Positions 26,372 through 35,548 of a stretch of DNA of 64,000 nt are shown here, piece by piece. The notes under the pieces were generated by a model. The model worked only from the letters and a program-made list of their open reading frames with translations, did no database searches and was not told where the DNA came from. The position numbers were made by a program, and so were the translations under genes. Within the stretch, counting starts at the first letter, position 1. Each line of letters starts with the position of its first letter. Source of the stretch: CAZLFQ01 sp964558975 (GTDB taxonomy: Bacteria; Pseudomonadota; Alphaproteobacteria; Rickettsiales; Midichloriaceae); NCBI GenBank assembly GCA_964558975.1, contig CAZLFQ010000001.1, forward strand, positions 1 through 64,000, given 5' to 3'.

Positions 26372-27244
26372 ATGCAAAATATTGACTCAACAATTCGAGA
26401 GCTGGATGTAGCTCGTTATAACACGCTTGGAGTTCTTACTTCAACGGATCATAGAATTGGTATTCAATATATTTTTGACACGTTTGGCCATCCTGTAAAT
26501 TTAGATGATTGTAAAAGCGCAGAAACTGACAAAGTATATAATCAGATTGTTGACCTAATCTCAATCCATATAGATATAGAGAAGCTTAAGAAGTCTACAA
26601 GGCAAAAAACTGATCCAAGTAAATATGAAAAATGTGTAGGTCAGTTATTAGAATCAATTGTCACACCAGCTAACCTTAAGTATGTAGAAATTGCTTTGGC
26701 AGTTGCAGTGAATTACGGAAGCCAATATATAGTTCGTGATATATTCAATAAGTTAGATGAGAAAAAACTTAAAATTGATTTAAACTCATATAATTTTTTG
26801 CGCATAGGGTGCTATCCGAGTTATCAAGATGATAAGAGAAATAGAGATTTTGAAAAATGTGCAAATATTCTGCTTCAAAGAGGATGTGATCCAGATTCAA
26901 GTGAATTGAAGCGTTTTAAACTAGTAAATAAACCGACGCAAGTCACACTCAAGCGTTTCGTAAGAGATAGTGAGTTATTTTTTTTGCAGCACTATACGTC
27001 ACCGACAATGTCTTTTAGAGAAATTGTAAAAAGAAGTTTAAAGATCTCAATCTTCCCGTCATTATCTGAACGCAAAATCAAAAGTGATGTAGAAGTATCA
27101 ATTAATAATAAATCAGTAGCTTCATCGTCATTATGTAGTGTACCCGCTTGGACAGATGGTAGAGTTACAATTCAAATTTTAACTAATGCTGTAAATGTTC
27201 ACGTAAATATTGCTCAATATCAAACAAATACTGTTTCTAAGTAA
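26372..27244 (+). CDS. Unknown soluble protein with weak ankyrin-like features
   Basis: The protein has 290 residues and is not recognised. The middle part ('KCANILLQRGCDPDSSELKR', preceded by 'IALAVAVNYGSQYIVRDIF') resembles degenerate ankyrin helices, which suggests a protein-binding protein. There is no signal peptide or membrane segment. It has its own promoter. It is convergent with the next gene, with 2 bases between the stops. Confidence 0.55.
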   Translation: MQNIDSTIRELDVARYNTLGVLTSTDHRIGIQYIFDTFGHPVNLDDCKSAETDKVYNQIVDLISIHIDIEKLKKSTRQKTDPSKYEKCVGQLLESIVTPANLKYVEIALAVAVNYGSQYIVRDIFNKLDEKKLKIDLNSYNFLRIGCYPSYQDDKRNRDFEKCANILLQRGCDPDSSELKRFKLVNKPTQVTLKRFVRDSELFFLQHYTSPTMSFREIVKRSLKISIFPSLSERKIKSDVEVSINNKSVASSSLCSVPAWTDGRVTIQILTNAVNVHVNIAQYQTNTVSK

Positions 27245-27246
27245 AT

Positions 27247-28203
27247 TTAATTTTTGCTGATGCTAACAAATTCTTTTGAAATCGTTCTAGATTCCAAAAT
27301 ATTTACAATAACATTATATGGTAAATAAATTACAGTTTCAAAACTGTCCTTTAGGACATTCGTTATAGTTAGTAGATACTCAGTTACAGCATCTTTAGCG
27401 CTAGATTTTACAGTTGGTAAAAAATTATTAACTAAAATATTTGGAAATTTTCTTACTATTATATCATCAATATAACCCTTCTCTAATAAAGTAAGAAACC
27501 CAATATAGACAAAAGGACTTTCAATAACGAATGCGTTTGCACCGGTTAGATAAGTAATTTTACTCAGCAATTTAGTTTTTTCTGAACTTGAAGTTAACAC
27601 TCCCCATGTGCTTGAGCTAAAATATAAATACGTCATGAATAAAAAAGTATTTTTCGCAGGGTCAAAAATAAATGGCGAGATATTATTAAATAATAATGCA
27701 CCAATTCCTAAAGTAACTTTTGTATCTCTATATTCCTTTTCTTTAGAATCGTTACTGAATACATACCCCACGTAAGCTGCAAAGCCTGCTGCCAGAATTG
27801 GATTACACCAAATACTTGTAATAGTCATCTGCACTATTCCAATGGAGAAAAGAGTTTTTAAGAATTTTCCTGGTCTATGAGAGTCGTGAAGAGTGTTAAT
27901 TAAAAACTTCAGGTCTGAATATTTTTTAGAGAGTTGGATTAAATCTTCCCATCTATCTCTATTCGTTCTTTCTTTCACATACTTATTTATTACAGAAGTT
28001 TTTGTTCCTGCAATTAAATTAGGGTCATTAACTGGCTGTGGTTTTGTATTGGGATCATAATCATCTTGAATTTCTATAGGAGCTTTAACTGAAGTAGTAA
28101 AATTGCTCAACATGACAAATTCTTGAGCTGTTGGTTTCTCACCTTGCTCTGCTTCAACTGGAATTTCTATTATTTTATCTAAAGCATCACTTAATGACTT
28201 CAT
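27247..28203 (-). CDS. Unknown membrane protein downstream of lgt
   Basis: The protein has 318 residues and is not recognised. A soluble N-terminal part of about 120 residues is followed by several hydrophobic segments ('IGIVQMTITSIWCNPILAAG', 'LGIGALLFNNISPFIF', 'FLFMTYLYFSSSTW', 'FVYIGFLTLLEKG'). It starts 14 bases after the lgt stop, so it is probably in the same transcript. No function is offered. Confidence 0.6.
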   Translation of the reverse strand: MKSLSDALDKIIEIPVEAEQGEKPTAQEFVMLSNFTTSVKAPIEIQDDYDPNTKPQPVNDPNLIAGTKTSVINKYVKERTNRDRWEDLIQLSKKYSDLKFLINTLHDSHRPGKFLKTLFSIGIVQMTITSIWCNPILAAGFAAYVGYVFSNDSKEKEYRDTKVTLGIGALLFNNISPFIFDPAKNTFLFMTYLYFSSSTWGVLTSSSEKTKLLSKITYLTGANAFVIESPFVYIGFLTLLEKGYIDDIIVRKFPNILVNNFLPTVKSSAKDAVTEYLLTITNVLKDSFETVIYLPYNVIVNILESRTISKEFVSISKN

Positions 28204-28217
28204 TAGAAAACCCCAAT

Positions 28218-29015
28218 TTAAGTTTTCTTAATCCTAACTTTTCTGAAAATGAAATAGCAACCGATAATTATCATTGGCAGAGATAAAATTTGCCCCATGG
28301 TAAAATAATTTAGAATGTATCCTATTTGGAAATCTGGCTCACGGAAGAACTCTACAAAGATTCTGCATGCTCCATAGAGAGTTATGAAAATTCCTCCTAG
28401 CATCCCTTCTTTTTTTCTTATTTTATCTTTATGTACTAATATATTCATTATTATAAATAACAAGATGCCTTCAAGCAGAGCTTCATATATTTGTGAAGGA
28501 TGTCTTGGCAAGCCACTAGTGTTTGGAAAGATTACAGCCCACGGAGCATCAGTAATTTTTCCATACAATTCTGCATTAACAAAATTTGCAATTCTTCCAA
28601 AAAATAATCCAATTGGAGCAACGCAAGAAACTAAATCTAGTGATCTAATAAAATTAAATTTATGTTTTTTTGAAAGAAGAAAAATTGCAAAAATTAATCC
28701 AATTAGTCCTCCATGAAATGACATTCCACCCTTCCAAATGAAAAAAATTGTCTTTGGATCGAAAAAAAATTTTTCCAAATCATAGAAAAAAATATAGCCA
28801 ATTCTTCCACCAAAAATAATTCCAAGCACAGAAAATAAAATTATATCATCAAGCGCGTTATCGCTTAAAACAACGGGTTTCAGACGATTTAGTTTTTTCA
28901 ATAAGATGAATCCAAATACAATTCCAACTAGATATGCAACTGCATACCAGTGAATTGAAAAAGGACCGACACTAAAAAAAATTGGATCAATTTGTGGAAA
29001 AAGTATTGCTTGCAT
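28218..29015 (-). CDS. lgt: Prolipoprotein diacylglyceryl transferase
   Basis: The protein has 265 residues, a normal length. It moves a diacylglyceryl group from phosphatidylglycerol to the lipobox cysteine of prolipoproteins in the inner membrane, the first step of lipoprotein maturation. Family motifs are 'GPFSIHWYAVAYLVGI', 'GGRIGYIFFYDLEKF', 'WKGGMSFHGGLIG', 'GRIANFVNAELYG' and 'LPRHPSQIYEALLEG'. The last enzyme of the pathway, Lnt, is encoded near 50 kb. The gene is divergent from the ubiK-like gene, with 66 bases between. Confidence 0.96.
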   Translation of the reverse strand: MQAILFPQIDPIFFSVGPFSIHWYAVAYLVGIVFGFILLKKLNRLKPVVLSDNALDDIILFSVLGIIFGGRIGYIFFYDLEKFFFDPKTIFFIWKGGMSFHGGLIGLIFAIFLLSKKHKFNFIRSLDLVSCVAPIGLFFGRIANFVNAELYGKITDAPWAVIFPNTSGLPRHPSQIYEALLEGILLFIIMNILVHKDKIRKKEGMLGGIFITLYGACRIFVEFFREPDFQIGYILNYFTMGQILSLPMIIIGCYFIFRKVRIKKT

Positions 29016-29081
29016 CTAAAATATTGTTATACAATGAATTATAGTTGTGTTGTTACACGATAATAATTGTTTTTAAAGACT

Positions 29082-29390
29082 ATGACAAATGATAAAAAGT
29101 TTTTAGATGATGTTTCGAAAATTGCGAGTTCAACATTCGCCTCAATGGTGAGTATGAAAAACGAATTTTCAAATATTGTAAAAGAACAAATCAAGTCAAC
29201 TTTAAAAGGAATGGATTTTGTAACTCGCAATGAATTTAATGCTTTAAAACGTCTAACTTCTGAAATTAAGATGGAGTTAGATAAAAACAAACTAGGAGGA
29301 CAAACCATGAAAAAGAAAACAGCAAAAAAAGCTACAAAAAAAGTAGCAGCTAAAAAACCAGCTAAAAAAGCTAAATCAAAAAAGAAGTAG
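29082..29390 (+). CDS. UbiK-like (BMFP-domain) protein with a Lys/Ala-rich tail
   Basis: The protein has 102 residues. Residues 1-75 fit the BMFP/UbiK family ('KKFLDDVSKIASSTFASMVS', then 'LKGMDFVTRNEFNALKRL' as in the family's dLVtReEFd block, and a short coiled coil). UbiK helps ubiquinone synthesis in other proteobacteria. From about residue 76 there is a histone-like tail of lysine and alanine (KKKTAKKATKKV...), not part of the family core, which may bind nucleic acid or membrane. ATG 29082 is preferred over TTG 29067. It is followed closely by proC. Confidence 0.65.
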   Translation: MTNDKKFLDDVSKIASSTFASMVSMKNEFSNIVKEQIKSTLKGMDFVTRNEFNALKRLTSEIKMELDKNKLGGQTMKKKTAKKATKKVAAKKPAKKAKSKKK

Positions 29391-29410
29391 TATCTTATAT
29401 ATTATATAAG

Positions 29411-30211
29411 ATGCAAATCTTTTTGATTGGCTGTGGTAATATGGGTGGTGCGATTGTAAGCGGAATGCTGAAGTCGAAAAACTTTAAAGTAGAACAAATT
29501 ACAGCAGTGCTACCCCGCCACAGTGTCGATTTCTCAAAGGTTTCCCAAACCTACAAAATCAATGTCATTGATAACCTTCCTGTTGAAGTAAAAGCAGATA
29601 TTATTATATTTGCTGTGAAGCCCCAAATTTTAGACGAAATTTTACCTGCATATCAAAAGCTAATTTCTGAAGATACGTTGTTATTGTCTATATGTGCTGG
29701 AAAAACTTTGAAGTATTTCTCGCAGTATTTTCCCAAAAATAAAATTGTTCGTACCATGCCCAATTTAAATGCTGTAGTTGGATTGGGGTCGTCAGTAGGA
29801 ATTGCGAATGCAAAATTAACAACTGAACAAATTGATGTAGTTGAGAAAATATTTAAAAGCACGGGTTCGTATACGTGGATTAGTGATGAGAATTTAATCG
29901 ATGCGGTTACAGCAATTTCAGGAAGTGGGCCTGCTTATTATTTTTTATTCACAGAATTATTAGCGCAAGCAGGTGAGAAATTAGGATTGCCGCAAGAACT
30001 TGCGCAACAACTAGCACAAGAAACTTTTGTTGGTTCTGGTGCTATTTTAGCATCAGGAAATAAAACTCCAAAAGAGTGGCGTGAAGCTGTGACTAGTCCT
30101 AAAGGAACAACTGCAGCTGCGTTAGATACTTTTAATTCAGAAAAAAGATTGCAAATAATTATTGAAAACGCTACACGTTCAGCAACAAATAGAGCAAAAG
30201 AATTAGCATAA
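29411..30211 (+). CDS. proC: Pyrroline-5-carboxylate reductase
   Basis: The protein has 266 residues, a normal length. It catalyses the last step of proline synthesis, using NAD(P)H. The Rossmann motif is 'FLIGCGNMGGAIVSGML', and the family signature is in 'ISGSGPAYYFLFTELL' and 'EAVTSPKGTTAAAL'. The start codon overlaps a perfect AT-only palindrome (29392-29412) and has no clear ribosome site, so translation may depend on the upstream gene. Confidence 0.95.
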   Translation: MQIFLIGCGNMGGAIVSGMLKSKNFKVEQITAVLPRHSVDFSKVSQTYKINVIDNLPVEVKADIIIFAVKPQILDEILPAYQKLISEDTLLLSICAGKTLKYFSQYFPKNKIVRTMPNLNAVVGLGSSVGIANAKLTTEQIDVVEKIFKSTGSYTWISDENLIDAVTAISGSGPAYYFLFTELLAQAGEKLGLPQELAQQLAQETFVGSGAILASGNKTPKEWREAVTSPKGTTAAALDTFNSEKRLQIIIENATRSATNRAKELA

Positions 30212-30232
30212 ATTAATTATTGATTAATTTAT
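30208..30232 (+). terminator. Possible AT-rich terminator of proC
   Basis: A perfect 10-bp inverted repeat (ATAAATTAAT / ATTAATTTAT, 5-nt loop) overlaps the proC stop. It contains no GC pair, so the call is weak. Confidence 0.3.
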
Positions 30233-30267
30233 CTATATAGCTAATCTACAAAAAAAATTGGTACTTT

Positions 30268-30495
30268 ATGATTAATATAGCAGATCAAGAAATAGATCTA
30301 GAGATAGGGCTTGTTCCACTAGATCATGAACTAATTGCTACAACTATATTATCTAAGGGAATCGATTTGATGAGTGAAGTTATTAATGTAACAATAGCTA
30401 TCTCTAAAGAGGTATTGAGGTCTGGATCAATGCTCGATCGAAGAGATAATTCTATTAGTGATACAAAAGAATCGCGAAATAGTATAGGCAGATAA
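30268..30495 (+). CDS. Small hypothetical protein
   Basis: The open frame has 75 codons, with no recognised domain and no clear ribosome site. The middle is mildly hydrophobic ('MSEVINVTIAISKEVL'). It lies between proC and the rpsT promoter. It could be a real short gene or a chance frame. Confidence 0.35.
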   Translation: MINIADQEIDLEIGLVPLDHELIATTILSKGIDLMSEVINVTIAISKEVLRSGSMLDRRDNSISDTKESRNSIGR

Positions 30496-30539
30496 ATTTC
30501 TCTTTCCGAAACATAATGATTAAGTTGAAGGGATTATAC

Positions 30540-30568
30540 TTGACTAAACCCGTATTTTTCATTAGATT
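30540..30568 (+). promoter_or_regulatory. Promoter of rpsT
   Basis: TTGACT (30540-30545), a 17-base spacer and TAGATT (30563-30568), 31 bases before the rpsT start. Confidence 0.5.
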
Positions 30569-30599
30569 ACCTTACTAATAAATTATATCAAAAGGACAG

Positions 30600-30869
30600 A
30601 TGGCTACACATAAGTCAGCAATTAAAGCTCATAGAAGATCTTTGGTTAACAAAGAAAGAAATACTAGCATTCTCAGTAAGATAAAGTCGGTTATCAAAAA
30701 GGTTGAGGAGCTTATTGCTTCAGGAAAATCTGCAGATGCAGTCACTGCACTAAGAAATGCAGAATCAGAAATTATGAAAGCTGCCACGAAAGGTGCAGTA
30801 AATAAAAATGCTGCTTCAAGAAAAGTGAGCCGTCTAACTAAGAAAGTAAAAGCAATCTCTAAAAAATAG
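30600..30869 (+). CDS. rpsT: 30S ribosomal protein S20
   Basis: The protein has 89 residues. It binds 16S rRNA early in 30S assembly. The N-terminus MATHKSAIKAHRRSLVNKER and the 'KGAVNKNAASRKVSRL' region are characteristic. AAAGG lies 4 bases upstream. The next gene starts 7 bases after the stop. Confidence 0.95.
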   Translation: MATHKSAIKAHRRSLVNKERNTSILSKIKSVIKKVEELIASGKSADAVTALRNAESEIMKAATKGAVNKNAASRKVSRLTKKVKAISKK

Positions 30870-30876
30870 TATTGGT

Positions 30877-32346
30877 GTGCTAGCAAAAGCGCTTAAAAGT
30901 GATTCAAATCAGTTGGTTATCTTTTTAGCGCTTTTAACATTTGCGCGCCTAATTTGGCTTTATGTTTCTGGCCATGACCTCTATGGAGATGAAGCCCAAT
31001 ATTGGCTTTGGTCTCAAAATCTAGACTGGGGATACTACTCAAAACCACCTGTTGTTGCTTGGGTTATATATCTTTCTACTGCTACATTTGGTGAATCTGA
31101 ATGGGCAATTAGAATCTTTTCTCCCCTAACTCATACAATTATTTCGATAGTTATATATAAAATAGCTATAGAGCTTTTTGATAAAAAAACAGCCATCTGG
31201 TCAGCTATTACCTACATTACTCTGCCAGCGGTATTCGTATCTTCTTCTTTGATATCTACTGACCCATTTTTGCTATTATTTTGGTCGCTTAGTTTCTACG
31301 CTTATATTAAGGCCTTAAAAACTGACAATCTTACATGGTGGGTTGCACTTGGAATTACTGCTGGTTTCGGCATGCTAACCAAGTACAGTATGGGACTACT
31401 CTTAATATCAATTCTGCTACACTTATACTTTTCTGGAAAACTGCCTGTAGTTTTGAAGTCACCTAAAATTTGGATAGGCGGAGTTATTGCTTTCATAATT
31501 TGGTTGCCAAACTTAGTGTGGAATTATAACAATGCCATGGCAAGTTTTAATCATACGTATGACCTAGCAAGAGGCAGGGCGGACTCTCAGTTTTCAATTA
31601 AAAACTTTGGAATATTCTTTATTAGTCAGTTTGCTGTATTTGGCCCCATACTGTTTTCTACACTGATTTACTTTTTCATCAAAATCAAAAAAACTGAGTT
31701 TAAAAAATACTCACTATTGCTTATATTTTCACTAACGTTCTTTATTGTTATTTGCGTTCTTTCTTTTTTGTCTAGAGCTCATGCGAACTGGGCAGCTCCA
31801 GCATATGTTGCAACAACTATTTTAGTTGTTCACTACCTTCTTTCCAAAAACAAACTGAATCTTTTAAAAGCTAGTTTTATGCTGCATTTAGTTTTAGGTG
31901 TGTTGCTTTTATTTTATGGTGCAGCAGTCCAAAATTTTGATATTCCTCTTTCAAAAAAGACAGACATATTTAAAAGAGTAAGAGGTTTTGAAGAGATTGG
32001 TGATCAGCTTGATACATACAGACTTATCTACCCAAATGTTTTTTGGGCGGCTGATGACAGAATGAATTTAAGTTCTCTTGCTTATTATACAAAGCCACAT
32101 GCTTTTGATTTGAAAAAATGGAATCCATCAATGCAGATTAAAGATCACTTCGATCTCACTACTAGCATGGCAGAAGCCGTTGGAAAAAATGTGGTGGTGA
32201 TATCGAATTACTATACAGCATCATCACTGATAAAATATGGTAAATCTACAGAAGAGATTGGTTGTTTATACTATTCACCATATGAAGGTTTGGAGAAGAA
32301 GTTTAATTTGATCTTGATAAGAGGTTTTAAGGGTTATTATGGTTAA
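30877..32346 (+). CDS. Membrane glycosyltransferase, family 39 (ArnT/PMT-like)
   Basis: The protein has 489 residues with many membrane helices. The N-terminal 'GHDLYGDEAQYWLWSQNLDW' and 'YYSKPPVVAW' match the DEA-type catalytic loop and following motif of GT39 enzymes, which take sugar from a polyprenyl phosphate donor. The likely acceptor is lipid A or another envelope glycan, but this is not shown by the sequence. It starts with GTG and overlaps the PAP2 gene by 8 bases, so the pair probably act together. Confidence 0.8.
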   Translation: MLAKALKSDSNQLVIFLALLTFARLIWLYVSGHDLYGDEAQYWLWSQNLDWGYYSKPPVVAWVIYLSTATFGESEWAIRIFSPLTHTIISIVIYKIAIELFDKKTAIWSAITYITLPAVFVSSSLISTDPFLLLFWSLSFYAYIKALKTDNLTWWVALGITAGFGMLTKYSMGLLLISILLHLYFSGKLPVVLKSPKIWIGGVIAFIIWLPNLVWNYNNAMASFNHTYDLARGRADSQFSIKNFGIFFISQFAVFGPILFSTLIYFFIKIKKTEFKKYSLLLIFSLTFFIVICVLSFLSRAHANWAAPAYVATTILVVHYLLSKNKLNLLKASFMLHLVLGVLLLFYGAAVQNFDIPLSKKTDIFKRVRGFEEIGDQLDTYRLIYPNVFWAADDRMNLSSLAYYTKPHAFDLKKWNPSMQIKDHFDLTTSMAEAVGKNVVVISNYYTASSLIKYGKSTEEIGCLYYSPYEGLEKKFNLILIRGFKGYYG

Positions 32347-33022
32347 AACGAGTGCAAAGAAACACCAACTCACGGTTATAATATTTGCGGCTTTGCTAGG
32401 CATGTTATTCCGTTTTTATCCTCAGCTGGATATAGGATTTTCATCGCTATTTTATAATTCAGAAGAAGGTTTCTTTCTTGATATGAACCCCATAGTAAAA
32501 ATATTGCATAAATCAGTGCCGATAATAAGCTTTATATTTGTATTGGTTGCTGGTTTTTTAGGATGTAGAACTTTGCTTCACAGAAGATCTTTGCACCCTA
32601 AGCATTATATGAAAATCATATATGTAACATTGGTATGTTTGATTGGCCCAGGCTTGATTGTTCATAATGTAATTAAAGACAATATTAACCGCGCTCGACC
32701 TAATGAAATTGTAGAATTTGGTGGTGAAAAGAAATTTAGTGCGGCTTTCCAAGTTTCTGATCAATGTGAGAGGAATTGCTCATTTGTATCTGGACATGCT
32801 TCAGTTGGATTCATGTTTTTTGCATTAGCGTTTTTACTACATGGTAGACAAAGATCTATTATGATGGCTATTTCAGTAGCTTTAGGTTTAATAGTTGGCT
32901 TAGCAAGAATTATGGAAGGAGATCACTTCTTAAGTGATGTAATTTTTGCAGGTTTTGTAGTGTACCTTACTGCATACTACTTAGAAATGCTTCTTAAGCC
33001 AAACTCAATTAGCTCAAGATAA
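32339..33022 (+). CDS. PAP2-family membrane phosphatase
   Basis: The protein has 227 residues and about six hydrophobic segments. The three-part PAP2 active site is present: 'KDNINRARP', 'SFVSGHASVGF' and 'RIMEGDHFLSDV'. Such enzymes remove phosphate from lipid A, undecaprenyl pyrophosphate or phosphatidyl lipids. Next to a GT39 enzyme, a role in lipid A or lipid carrier handling is likely. Its 3' end overlaps the next (convergent) gene by 9 bases. Confidence 0.82.
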   Translation: MVKTSAKKHQLTVIIFAALLGMLFRFYPQLDIGFSSLFYNSEEGFFLDMNPIVKILHKSVPIISFIFVLVAGFLGCRTLLHRRSLHPKHYMKIIYVTLVCLIGPGLIVHNVIKDNINRARPNEIVEFGGEKKFSAAFQVSDQCERNCSFVSGHASVGFMFFALAFLLHGRQRSIMMAISVALGLIVGLARIMEGDHFLSDVIFAGFVVYLTAYYLEMLLKPNSISSR

Positions 33023-34105
33023 GCTTCTAGTATTGGCCAAATTTAGACGTTCACGAATTAAATTTGAGATAGGTTTTAGTATTTTTGCTGATACTTGCGA
33101 TGCTAGTAATTCATCACTTGGTAAGTCTTTATTTAGGGTGGTACTTAATATTTCGAATTTAGTAGGGGCATAATCTTTTTTAACTGACTTGCGCATTTCT
33201 TTTTCTAATTGCTTTTCATACTCTTCATCAGCTAGGATCAAAACTTTAGTTGTACCATTTGTAATAGCATTGATTTTACTCAAGACGCAGTCTTTTAAAT
33301 CAAAAAAACCGTATTTCTCTTTTTTCTCAAATTTGAAATTAAGTTGATTTTCTAAATTGGTTATGAGTTTTTCTTGCGTAGGATGGTATGCCACCATAAA
33401 ACCATTAGAGCAAAAAGTTGTGTCCATTAATTTATATAAAGAGTGTTCTATTGATTCTGTTGAAACTCCATCTCTAATTACTAGAACTATTGAATCATAA
33501 TCTTTTTCAATACTCTTTTTATTATCTAATGATTTGAGTAAATGGTTGATGAGAGCTGAGTGAATTGATACGGATATTAAAAGTGCGTCGCCACGTAATT
33601 CGTTAATTTTGCTTTGTAAAAAACTGTAGGCTTGTTCTTTATCCTTAAAATCAATCTCCCTGCCGATACTTAAAGTGGTTAAGAATAGTTTTGCTTCAAG
33701 GGACTCATTGCCACCATAGCATTCTAAAAGTTCATTCAGTATCACTCTAAAATGATTGGTAGATGGTGTAGTATTGATGTCTTTGTCAGATATTTCTTCC
33801 TCGCTAGATGAGTCACTTTCAACTTCTGAAGGAGGGGTGCTTGCTGGAGTGATGGTAGGAGTTTTTCTTCTTTCGCCGCTATTGTTTAATGCTGCAGTTA
33901 TTTTTAATTCATGTGGGTCTTCTGCGCTCCCGCGCCTTCTTTGCGGTAGGGCAATGCTAGAGATGCCACCTGTCACAGAGCGTGATCTTCTGAACAGAGG
34001 TTTAGCTGTGCTTGATACATGAGAATCTGATTTAGAATCTTGTAAACCTTCGTCTTTAACAGTTATTTGCAATCTTGGCGGTGATGCGTTTAGTTTGTGA
34101 AGCAT
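33014..34105 (-). CDS. Unknown protein with disordered, phosphorylatable N-terminus (possible effector)
   Basis: The protein has 363 residues and is not recognised. Residues 1-110 are low in order: basic and Ser/Pro rich ('RRSRSVTGGISS', 'TPTITPASTPPSEV', then the acidic run 'SDSSSEEEISDKD'). The remaining 250 residues look folded and globular, with no membrane helix or signal. The layout recalls secreted effectors of intracellular bacteria, but this is inference. It follows the MFS gene by 14 bases on the same strand. Confidence 0.6.
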   Translation of the reverse strand: MLHKLNASPPRLQITVKDEGLQDSKSDSHVSSTAKPLFRRSRSVTGGISSIALPQRRRGSAEDPHELKITAALNNSGERRKTPTITPASTPPSEVESDSSSEEEISDKDINTTPSTNHFRVILNELLECYGGNESLEAKLFLTTLSIGREIDFKDKEQAYSFLQSKINELRGDALLISVSIHSALINHLLKSLDNKKSIEKDYDSIVLVIRDGVSTESIEHSLYKLMDTTFCSNGFMVAYHPTQEKLITNLENQLNFKFEKKEKYGFFDLKDCVLSKINAITNGTTKVLILADEEYEKQLEKEMRKSVKKDYAPTKFEILSTTLNKDLPSDELLASQVSAKILKPISNLIRERLNLANTRSLS

Positions 34106-34119
34106 GTAAACCTATAAAA

Positions 34120-35379
34120 TTAATTCAACTGCGCCAAAGTAAGTTTTGATTTATCCGTCATTTTGAATAGTGCGATTGCAGAAAGTAAAGCTGCAAACAT
34201 CAAATAATATGCAGGTGTCATCAGGTCTCCAGTAGACTGAAGAGCGAATGTCATCAGAAGTGGTGCTGTGCCGCCAAATATACTCATGCTTAAGCTGTGG
34301 GCCATAGAGAGCCCAGTATAGCGGATTTTTAATGGGAACATTTCAACAAGCATGGCTGGTAAAGGGCCAAATAGAATGCCAAGTAGTATTGCCCCAGCAA
34401 ATTGACTAATTATCGCTCCTTCAATACCAGAATGCATAAGTTTCAATAGGGGGTAAGCGCAGAATAAAAAGCCAATTATTGCAGGCATCATAACTGTTTT
34501 TCTGCCAAGTTTATCAGATAGTACACCAGCAATGGGTATAGTTATTCCATATAGTACAGTGCCGATCATTGCAATAAGCAATGCATTTTGATCGCTCATA
34601 TGAGTGAATTCTTTCATATAGCTTATGAAGAAGATATTAACTATATAAAAACTTACTGAGAGGATTAGTTCAATTAAAACTGCATGAAATAATATCTTGT
34701 GATGATTTTGGAATAATTCTTTAATAGGCATTTTAGGAAGATGACGCTCTTTTTTTTGTTTAGCAAAAACTTCTGGATCATGTAAAGTTGCACGCATAAC
34801 CCCTCCAACAATTGCTCCTACAATACTTAGTAAGAATGGAATTCTCCACGCCCATGCATAGATTTGCTCTTCTGTGAAAATATGAGAAATAGCTGTTGCA
34901 GTTGCAGAGCCTAAAATTATCCCAATAGCCAAACTAAGTGATGCAAAGCTACCAGCGTATCCACGCCCTTTTTTAGGGGAGTGTTCTATGATGAAAATCA
35001 TTGATCCTGTAAATTCTCCACCCATAGATACGCCTTGGAGAAGTCTAATAAGCATCAGCATGAATGATGCAACCCAGCCAATTTGCTCATATGTAGGCAT
35101 AATACCAATAAAAAAAGTTGGGATAGCCATTAAATATATAGAGATGACTAGTGCCTTTTTTCTTCCGTATTTATCTCCAATATGACCAAAAATTACTGCA
35201 CCTAATGGGCGCATTAAAAAACCTGCAGCAAACACTGCAAATGCAGCAATTAACGAAGCTACTGGGTCTGAAGATGGAAAAAATAATTTGCCTATAACAG
35301 TTGCAAAATAGCCATAAAGAGTGAATTCATACCACTCTAAAGCGTTTCCAATCATGCAGGAGGCAATTACTTTATTCAT
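34120..35379 (-). CDS. MFS transporter of the metabolite:H+ symporter type (ProP-like)
   Basis: The protein has 419 residues and 12 predicted membrane helices. The sequence 'IGNALEWYEFTLYGYFATVI' and the loop motif 'GHIGDKYGRKKALVISIYLM' place it in the metabolite:H+ symporter family with ProP. 'LLQGVSMGGEFTGSMIFIIE' fits as well. Rickettsiales carry many such transporters for host metabolites; the substrate cannot be told from sequence. Confidence 0.88.
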   Translation of the reverse strand: MNKVIASCMIGNALEWYEFTLYGYFATVIGKLFFPSSDPVASLIAAFAVFAAGFLMRPLGAVIFGHIGDKYGRKKALVISIYLMAIPTFFIGIMPTYEQIGWVASFMLMLIRLLQGVSMGGEFTGSMIFIIEHSPKKGRGYAGSFASLSLAIGIILGSATATAISHIFTEEQIYAWAWRIPFLLSIVGAIVGGVMRATLHDPEVFAKQKKERHLPKMPIKELFQNHHKILFHAVLIELILSVSFYIVNIFFISYMKEFTHMSDQNALLIAMIGTVLYGITIPIAGVLSDKLGRKTVMMPAIIGFLFCAYPLLKLMHSGIEGAIISQFAGAILLGILFGPLPAMLVEMFPLKIRYTGLSMAHSLSMSIFGGTAPLLMTFALQSTGDLMTPAYYLMFAALLSAIALFKMTDKSKLTLAQLN

Positions 35380-35488
35380 TGAATATCAATATGTTAAATA
35401 TCAGCGCTATTATAGTGCTCAAAAAAGAAAAATAAAAGCTTTTGAAGTGCTGCAGTGCGGCATAAAATTGGGCTTTGCTATATTGAGA

Positions 35489-35517
35489 TTGCAGCTTTGT
35501 AGAAAAAGTGGTATAAT
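35489..35517 (+). promoter_or_regulatory. Strong promoter of the small lipoprotein gene
   Basis: TTGCAG (35489-35494), a 17-base spacer and a perfect TATAAT (35512-35517), 31 bases before the ATG. Confidence 0.65.
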
Positions 35518-35548
35518 GTTCACTCAAAATTTTTATTTTAGGAAAAAA

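Noticed and set aside
29392..29412. Perfect 21-base AT-only palindrome covering the proC start
   Set aside because: In a genome this AT rich a palindrome of only A/T, apart from one GC pair per arm, is weak evidence. It could form by chance and no function can be supported beyond noting it at proC.
35321..35548. Upstream extension of the lipoprotein frame (76 more codons)
   Set aside because: It runs back over the start of the opposing transporter gene and over a strong promoter, and would bury the lipoprotein signal peptide.
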